Part shown: positions 57,439 through 64,000 of the stretch, piece by piece | Layout: each line of letters opens with the position of its first letter | Position numbering within the stretch: position 1 is the stretch's first letter | From: Ustulina deusta | Lineage: Eukaryota > Ascomycota > Sordariomycetes > Xylariales > Xylariaceae | Direction of reading: 5' to 3' | Length of the DNA stretch: 64,000 nucleotides | NCBI GenBank assembly: GCA_023159155.1 | Contig: JAJNNX010000003.1 | Coordinates: forward strand, 558,001-622,000 | The notes under the pieces: model-generated | Told to the model about the DNA's origin: nothing | Databases searched by the model: none | What the model saw: the letters and a program-made list of their open reading frames with translations, nothing else | Position numbers and translations under genes: made by a program

Positions 57439-59737
57439 TCACTTCGTGGTGTTCCCCATCATGACTCTGAAGGTCTCCTGTCCATCTTCCAACTTCTTGA
57501 TCCGGTCGTTGAGAAAGTCCCTCAGGCTCCTTGTAGGGAGCGGCTCAGAAGCAATGGCTTCGACTTCAACATTCAACATAGAATTGACGACTAGGGGCGA
57601 AAAGATGTCCTCAAGACCACGGACAATATGACGTTCAATGACTTGGGTAGTAATGTTGGCGAGGAATGTCTTTTGTAACTCCTACACATTGAATAGTCAG
57701 ATTAGCAAGTGATGGTATACTGGGGCCAACCCTGAGCCAGGGGCAGGGGGAGCTGACCTTGTAAATGGCGAATAAACAGTCGAGAGCATCCTCACAACTG
57801 AAATTCTCCATGTCTGGGTCAATACGCTCTGTGAAATTTGTAATAACTTTCTCAATATCGACCTCGGCAGAAGTGTGGTCTGACTGGCAGCCCGGGAGCT
57901 TGTGATGCTCTGTACTATATTCTAAGGCTTGAGCAAGAGAGGCTTTTTGTCTCTCTTGGCGGCGCTTGGTGATAGTGTCGGTATAGTAGTGGTTGTAGTT
58001 GATTGGGAAGGATCTACTATCCTTCCAGATCAGGTGCAGTTCGCGATGTGCGGCTTGGCGACGACCTTTCAAGGCATCCGAGAGTTTCGAGGAGAACAAC
58101 CTCGACCTTACTTCTTTAGGTGCCTTGGCATCCAAGAGGAGGCCCAGAAACTTCTCACAAACGCGCGAGACCTCTTCGATATGGTCGACTGCAAGCTGCT
58201 CCCAGCCACTAGATTGCTCCCAAAATAACTCGCCGATGAGGAGGGGGTTGAAGTTCCCGACAAGCTCCTTGCCCCTAGTGCGAACGAGAACCTTCCGAAC
58301 CCAATCGAGTGCCTCTTCCTTTGATAGCTTGATCCGGCCATCGTCATCCTGCTGGGTTGGTGTTCGCTGGGTCGACGATTCATCAGATAGGTCGACCTGG
58401 AACTTATGACCACATAGTCGAAAATTTTTGGCGAAATCTGTGTTCAGCTGTTGAATGACGGCTCTTAATCTGATAACAGCAACGTTGGACTTAGAGGAGA
58501 ACTCTTCGTCAGAGCTGAAATGAAAAAAACTCCCCTCATAGAACCCGTGAACGGCCGCTTTGCAGAGTTCGTAGTAATCGAGGCTCAGTTGCGCTAAGTA
58601 AGACCTACATTCCTCGCTGCTAGATCGAGGGGCTCCGAGGAGATCTCTCTCCTCGTGCGCGTCGCGGAGGGCCTCCTCGAGGTCTTGTCTAAGCTTGGGG
58701 AGTTCGTGCTTAACGTGCTCGAAGAGAAGCACACTCAAGCGAGTTCTCAGAGCGTCAATCCCGACACACTCCTTTGGCAGAGACTTGAAGTTGGAGGTGC
58801 GGAAGAACTTTGCCTCTTCTTGATTTCTCTCGATGAGTGAGTTGGCGCTCTCTTCAAATTTGCGGTTCCTCAGTACATGCCAACCGAGTTTGAAGAACAC
58901 GTTCTCGTTGCGAGCTAGCTCAAGAAACGCATTCGCTGATCCGGAGCCAGCCGGGGGGATGTCCGGCTTGGTAATGATACCCAGCGTTCGATCTCCTTGA
59001 GGATCAACCCGTCGAACTTTGGTGAGAATAGTTTGATTTGCTACATCGTTGGCAGCAGAAATCACGGCAAGGCAGATTGTTCGTGGTTGTGAGATGTAGT
59101 GCTCGGTGATCTCGGCTACGAGAGCCACATCCGTGTCGCTGATTCCTTTCGTCGACGTATGAATGAGTCCCGGAATATCAACGACGGTGAGCTGAGGACG
59201 CGATGGCCCCTCAATTTCAATACTCAGTGTATCCCTAGCGAAGGCTCGCATCGGGACTTGCATGTCTGGCTCATCTTTGTTCGCAATTCCCATGGCAACT
59301 ATTGCCAGGTCCATAACCCGGGGCAAGTCATCGAAGTCCGTAATGGACTCGACAAAAGCCTTGATCGACTCCTTTTCCTTCGGAGGCCGGGCTTCATCAG
59401 GGATGATTCTGATGGTCAGTGTGTCGCTAGGGCCACGACGAAGACTGATCTCCGTGGCAAACCGGGTACACAGATTGTCATTCCGTGGGAATGGAATCTC
59501 GGTGAGAGCCTCAAGCACAGAACTTTTACCTGCAGACTGATCTCCGCAGACCACGAGCTGTGGGAGGGATAAAATGCTCTCGAGTCCGCATTTTCGGACT
59601 TGAGCAATGGTGTCAAGGACTAGTCGCTGTTCGTCGGTCTGAAGTTCATCGAGGGAAGATGTGTTGCAAAATTCATCGATCTGATGAAGGGTCTGTAGGC
59701 TTGTCAGAGAGTCTGAAGACTCTGTGGGCGACTGCAT
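57439..59737 (-). CDS. Dynamin-like (Mx-type) large GTPase, two exons
   Basis: Dynamin-superfamily proteins assemble on membranes and use GTP to reshape or cut them. Model: complement(join(57439..57681,57758..59737)), 740 aa. GTPase motifs: G1 VVCGDQSAGKSSVLEAL (about 62-78), G2 Thr in DNLCTRFATEI, G3 TVVDIPGL, G4 ITKPD. A middle helical region follows, and a C-terminal effector-like region (ELQKTFLANITTQVIERHIV..LRDFLNDRIKKLE) is encoded mostly by exon 2. No PH or proline-rich domain is present, so it resembles the Mx-like proteins frequent in fungal accessory genomes rather than Vps1 or Dnm1. It is next to the HET gene, with ~2 kb between. Cellular role unknown. Confidence 0.92.
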
Positions 59738-61689
59738 TGTATTGAGTGCTCGAGAGGGTGCTTATTGGAGAAGGACGTGGAGTAGAATAGATGATGGGAT
59801 TTCGTTGGCCTTTATACAACAGCAACGAACGGCTGTTGGAACCTGCGATGCTTTCCCAATGAGCTATTATACTTCCTAGGAGAGGTGGAAAGACACCCTT
59901 ATATACCTTCAAAATCCGGACACCCTTGTCCTTTCCCGTCCCTTCGTTTTGTGCAGTGCATGAGGTGATGGCCCAGGAATGCGCCTCATCCAGAGGCACA
60001 GACTTCCCTGATTAAACGTGAACTCAGTAGATACGGCATCCCCAAACACTACATACAAACAGACCAGACGCAGTTGACCAATCGGCATAAATGGATGCAA
60101 CGCGCCTAGCAACATATTGGGCACCTTGCAGTTTTCCGCGGCGCTAATTCTGTTGTCATCTACTCTTGGGCCCGATGCCGCGGCTCACTCTCGTGAGTCG
60201 ATAGACCGGGAGGCTTGGTGCATTTTCACTAAGGCGGTCATCGGCTTCGGCAAACGGAGAAGATACGAGATGTCACGGAACCGGAATGCAGCACCATACC
60301 ACAACATTTCCAAAAGTAGAACGTTGTCAAGTCGGGAACTCGACCGCCTGCACCCACTATATCATGCGCACTGTGACACAAAACAACGAGAGGCGTGCGG
60401 TCTGCCGAATGTTGAAGTGGCATCAACGTCTTATTTTTCCCCATTGCTGATGCTATATCGGACGTATCGTGCGCCAGAATTTTCAAACCTAGCTGCTTAC
60501 CAGCATTTACATTCACTTTCCTAGCCGTGCCGTGGTCACCGTTTCCGTTTGCAGCCGAATCCTCGTGTTTAGGGGGTGATAGACGAGCCCTTGGTTTACA
60601 CATAGCACATGTTCTAAGCCTGGGGGGGGGGGGAGACGAGCTAGCTGTCCGTCCCTACCACCTCGCCTGAACGTGTAGATTCACGATGCGGACTACCTAC
60701 CACGCCAAGATCACCGCTTCTCTTGACGTTTGGGCCGCTCATAAATGCCCCGCTGCTGGACTATTTATTGCAACCAAAATAACCGATTAGTCACCTAAAT
60801 TCTGTTATTGTCCCGTCTATATCCCGGACCCAGGTAGATAGCTGCTTCACACTTGAGTATCTTTCTTACTAACTAGGAACAACTAGTTCAAACGGCGACG
60901 CTAGTTCTCTATTCAAAAAAATTTAACATTTCTCGATGGCGTCATTGCAGCCTAGATAATGCACGGCGCCTGTCTGCGTGGAAAGGCATGTTGGCGTAGA
61001 GTGAGCAAACATATCAATCGAAGCACGCGTCGCCAATCCAAACGACGCCAGTAGTCTTGACCGCCACTAATCTCATAATGCGTCTGCTTCAATATTTCGA
61101 GCTAACTTCATTGGCAGAAGCAGAATTGGTTTTTTTTTACGTGCGTTCCCACGCTCCAAATTGGTCTGTCAAGTTGTTGGGATAAGCTAGCACGGAAGGC
61201 TGGCCGCTTACATATTGATGTAGGAATGAGTTGACTCATGAAGTAATGTGGCAACCCTTCGATAAGTTCCATAAATCTCCAACACACCGGCATTACTACC
61301 AAAACGCAACTCCCCGGGGTGGAGTTACATGCTTAGCCGCCAGCCTTTTCCAGCAGGACACACACCCTTCTCTACGTTGCTGAAGTAAGACCTATGGTAT
61401 TGTCGTATGAAGCCCTTGAAGAGCTCGGTCTGAAATTGCGGGATTAGCAAGAAACCCACCTTCTTCGGTTACTCTTCGTTTGTACGGCTTGCCGCATCGG
61501 GTCAGTAGCGACGTATTTCCGTCCGCATGGCATCGGGCATGCAAATGAAAAAAAGACCGGAAGGACGCACCCCTTGTATATTTTAGAAGAGACCTAACGG
61601 ATATCGATACAAACAAATATCAGAGGCCTGATTGCTTCGCAGAGAAAAAGAAGCCAGGGTTATCATTCTCTCTATTACAAAGGTCCCAT
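59738..61689. other. Intergenic, no gene recognised
   Basis: Promoter of the dynamin-like gene and further short ORFs (for example 60117-60524) with no motif. A G-run is at 60622-60632. Confidence 0.5.
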
Positions 61690-61734
61690 ACAATCTCACC
61701 ATGTATGAGTGGCGTTTCCATAATGACGTGGCAA

Positions 61735-61904
61735 CTGTAGATAGCTGTTCGCAACATATAGAGACATAACAGCGCCCCTACACTAGGAGATAGGCCAAAC
61801 CTACACTTCCTAGCATATTAATCACTCCATTCTCTTGGGGAATCAATTGATCAAGTGCATGAAATGAGAAATATGAGTCCATTCGCAGTGCTAGCTATTA
61901 TGTG
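61735..61904. repeat. Dispersed repeat, copy D (matches copy B at 4.3 kb)
   Basis: Same orientation and block order as 4262-4440: CAGCGCCCCTACACTAGGAG, GGCCAAACCTACACTTCCTA, GGGGAATCAATTGATCAAG, then CATTCGCAG. Differences are scattered single bases. It ends next to a possible LTR. Confidence 0.7.
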
Positions 61905-62059
61905 TGTTGTCACGGATAGGTGGATCCAAGGGATCCACGAGAGCGGATCAATGCTAATTACTCCGAGAGATCCCGTATATATACAGCTCATTCTATTTCC
62001 TATGTTGTAACTAGAACGTAGACCTTAGATCATCTGAATAGACTTCTGTTGATCACACA
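61905..62059. mobile_element. Possible solo LTR of a retrotransposon
   Basis: A ~155-bp segment starts TGTTGTCACGG and ends in CACACA, with an internal GGATCCAAGGGATCC palindrome and a TATATATA box, as in LTRs of fungal Ty1/copia-like elements. I see no clear target-site duplication and no internal retroelement genes, so this remains a suggestion. Confidence 0.35.
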
Positions 62060-62427
62060 TGGAATATGCACTGGTCCCCTGCTTTCACTAGATCGCAACT
62101 CCACACCTCCGTGGAACCTAGTATTAAAAATGAATTAGCTTTTTATTATTTTATTTTAAATAACTGCAAGGCTAACCAGGACACATTGATTCTTAATGGG
62201 CTAGCTCCATTACTGGGTTCAGTTGTTACGCTTTATCGCCCTGCCTGCCAGTAATGAACATAGAGGTCTTGAGAGCCTTGATTAATGCAACCGCGTCCTA
62301 TTAGAAATAACATCTATCATTAACGTAGCTACCCAATACTAAAGTCGAAAGCTTTAATTCTGGCATAAAATATTCAAATGATTCCGCCGGGATAAATGAG
62401 TATGTCCCCTCAATCATGTTCTGACAC
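62060..62427. other. Intergenic, AT-rich
   Basis: No gene seen. Probably further element debris and the 3' region of the gene ending at 62428. Confidence 0.5.
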
Positions 62428-63781
62428 TCATATTCCTCTAGCTCTCCATCTGGCGATATTTCTTTTCTCTTGCTGGATAGAAGGGTCGTTAGGAAGGTGT
62501 TCAGCAGCAAGATTAATGCATTGCTCGGCGACATCGATGTTGTCTTGGGCAATACGGTGAGCGCAGGCCAGTCTGTAGCACAATTTGACCTCCTGCTCTA
62601 ATGTTGGCCGCCAATTGGTATCAAACACCTGGGGAGCTGTCGATGCATTCTGAGCGGCATTGTAAAGAGAGCCAGCGTACTGACACGCTAACTCCGGGTC
62701 TGTTCGTTCCACTTCCCGCATTGTGCGCAACGTGTTGGCGGCAAGATTGCAATTCAACTGGAAAAAGATTTCTGTCAAACTGTTGCTCCAACTGTCGGCC
62801 GACTCAGCTTTCATTCGTGCCCACAGGTCACTGCGGACCAGCCGCAACAGCTTCAGCGAAGCCTTGGCCCAGGTCTCCGATGCCATTTTGCTGTTACGTT
62901 CGTCGAAGTATTTCTTCCCAAGCTCCTTCTGCTGCTGCATATCCCGTAGGAGGCCTTGGAGATCTTGGATCGGCTCCTGTTTCACTTCCCGTGTGACCGC
63001 CGCCGCTAAGCTTGATTTCACATTACCCGCAATCCTGAATGAGGTGAAACCTCGGAGGTGCTTCCGGTATGGTTGCAGCAGACGTTCCTATGAAAAGATA
63101 ACTGAGGTTAGCACTCATACTCGTCGGTTTCAGTGTAGCGAGCTGCCAAGAAGAATTTCTTCGCTAATGGAGTGATGGTCGTGGGGACTTTCGATGTGGA
63201 AAGCAATCTCTGATATATAGAAAGTAGCTTGCCTGATTCTGTAGATCCAAGTAATTGGGCATCGAAGTGGTAGCAAACGGATTGTGAATCGTCACACAAT
63301 GCTTGGACTGCGTGCTGAAGTTTGTAATGCTGCATCCTGCGACAGCTTGGCAGAAAAGATCGAGGTCCCTATGAAGAATCATCATGTGGCAAGACGGGAA
63401 GATTTCATAGTCCAGCATCTCAATTGAATGGCTCATGACGTAGCCTTTGAAGGCATCTACAACCGACACCCCCTCTGCAACGATGGGGACCTGCTTTGAC
63501 ATCATGAGTGAGCGCACGTGCACCCCGCGAGTCACGACCCGAATGAAGAGGTTCCCCTTTGTGAGGACATCGACAGCGTCACAAGAGATTTTGTGATTGG
63601 TGAGCAGGATCCCAATGTCGATCTTGTGATGGATATAAGCCAATTGGTCAGGGACGACAGCCAGCTGCCTCTTCTCGTCATACGTGGACTGGGGAGGCGG
63701 CCATGTGCAGAGAATGATTCGATAGACTCGATCTTGGATCTCTGGAGGAAGATCCACAAAGCGGAATGCGTCCGTGGGCAT
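62428..63781 (-). CDS. Conserved-type fungal protein with F-box-like N-terminus, two exons, unknown function
   Basis: Model: complement(join(62428..63087,63233..63781)), 402 aa. The intron uses a GC donor (CAG|GCAAGC) and a TAG acceptor; without it the protein cannot continue into the second exon. The N-terminus FVDLPPEIQDRVYRIIL is the F-box-like/2EXR-type start common in Pezizomycotina proteins. The middle has a repeated hydrophobic pattern. The C-terminal ~200 residues (LQGLLRDMQQQKELGKKYF; ETWAKASLKLLRL; CYRLACAHRIAQDNIDVAEQ) look all-helical and TPR-like. I cannot name a function; a ubiquitin-ligase adaptor role would be a guess from the N-terminus. Confidence 0.75.
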
Positions 63782-64000
63782 GGTTGTTTTTATTTCAGGA
63801 GACGGTGCTCTCGTGAGATAGGACGATGCTTCGGGGGGCAGTTAATGGGAAAGCTGGGAGCGCGATGTTTGGTTGTTTGGTGTTTGGATGAGCAAGGGAC
63901 AAGAGGAAGTGCGAGAATGAGACCTAAAGAGGTTAGGCTTCCCAATCGATTAGTCAGCCAATTGGTGACCCCAATGCACGGACCTCTAACCCCTTATGAT
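63782..64000. other. Promoter side of the preceding gene; nothing else seen
   Basis: Window end. No ORF of note. Confidence 0.5.

Overview
The window looks like nuclear DNA of a filamentous ascomycete (Pezizomycotina, probably a sordariomycete-like lineage; this placement is inference). Genes carry several short introns of about 49-150 bp with GT..AG ends and visible CTAAC/CTGAC branch sites. The conserved genes have filamentous-fungal forms: a GH5 endoglucanase, HET-domain proteins, a CON-6 protein, UstYa/DUF3328 proteins and an Srp1-like SR protein. Gene models below were built by hand from translated homology, splice motifs and reading phase. Nearly all close in frame.

Left part (1-26 kb, accessory). 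A secreted GH5 endoglucanase (895-2428) is followed by AT-rich DNA with decayed repeats and hairpins (2.4-6.0 kb). Then comes what I consider the main find, a small dikaritin/ustiloxin-like RiPP locus at about 6.7-18.7 kb. It holds a broken UstYa-like relic, an FAD monooxygenase of the Baeyer-Villiger/FMO type, a HET-domain gene that may only be a neighbour, an intact UstYa-type oxidase (UstYa-A), a Kex2-processed precursor with 15 repeats and two kinds of core, and a second intact UstYa-type oxidase (UstYa-B). The expected chemistry is secretion, Kex2 cleavage at KR, UstYa-type oxidative cyclisation at tyrosine, and further oxidation by the flavoprotein. Next are a disordered Pro/Ser-rich protein (19.3-20.9 kb), AT-rich DNA and an SRAP/HMCES protein (22.7-24.5 kb).

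Middle part (25-51.7 kb, core genome). In order: ribosomal protein eL18, a YPR011C-like mitochondrial carrier, an Srp1-like splicing factor, an ORF pair split by one in-frame TAG, an ARE-type sterol O-acyltransferase, fimbrin, a small secreted cysteine protein, a TMEM234-like membrane protein, CON-6, a MIM2-like mitochondrial outer-membrane protein and translation factor eIF2-beta.

Right part (51.7-64 kb, accessory). A second HET-domain protein with a C-terminal extension, a dynamin-like GTPase, a gene-poor stretch with another copy of the 4.3 kb repeat and a possible solo LTR, and a two-exon protein of unknown function with an F-box-like N-terminus. No rRNA, convincing tRNA or CRISPR array was seen.
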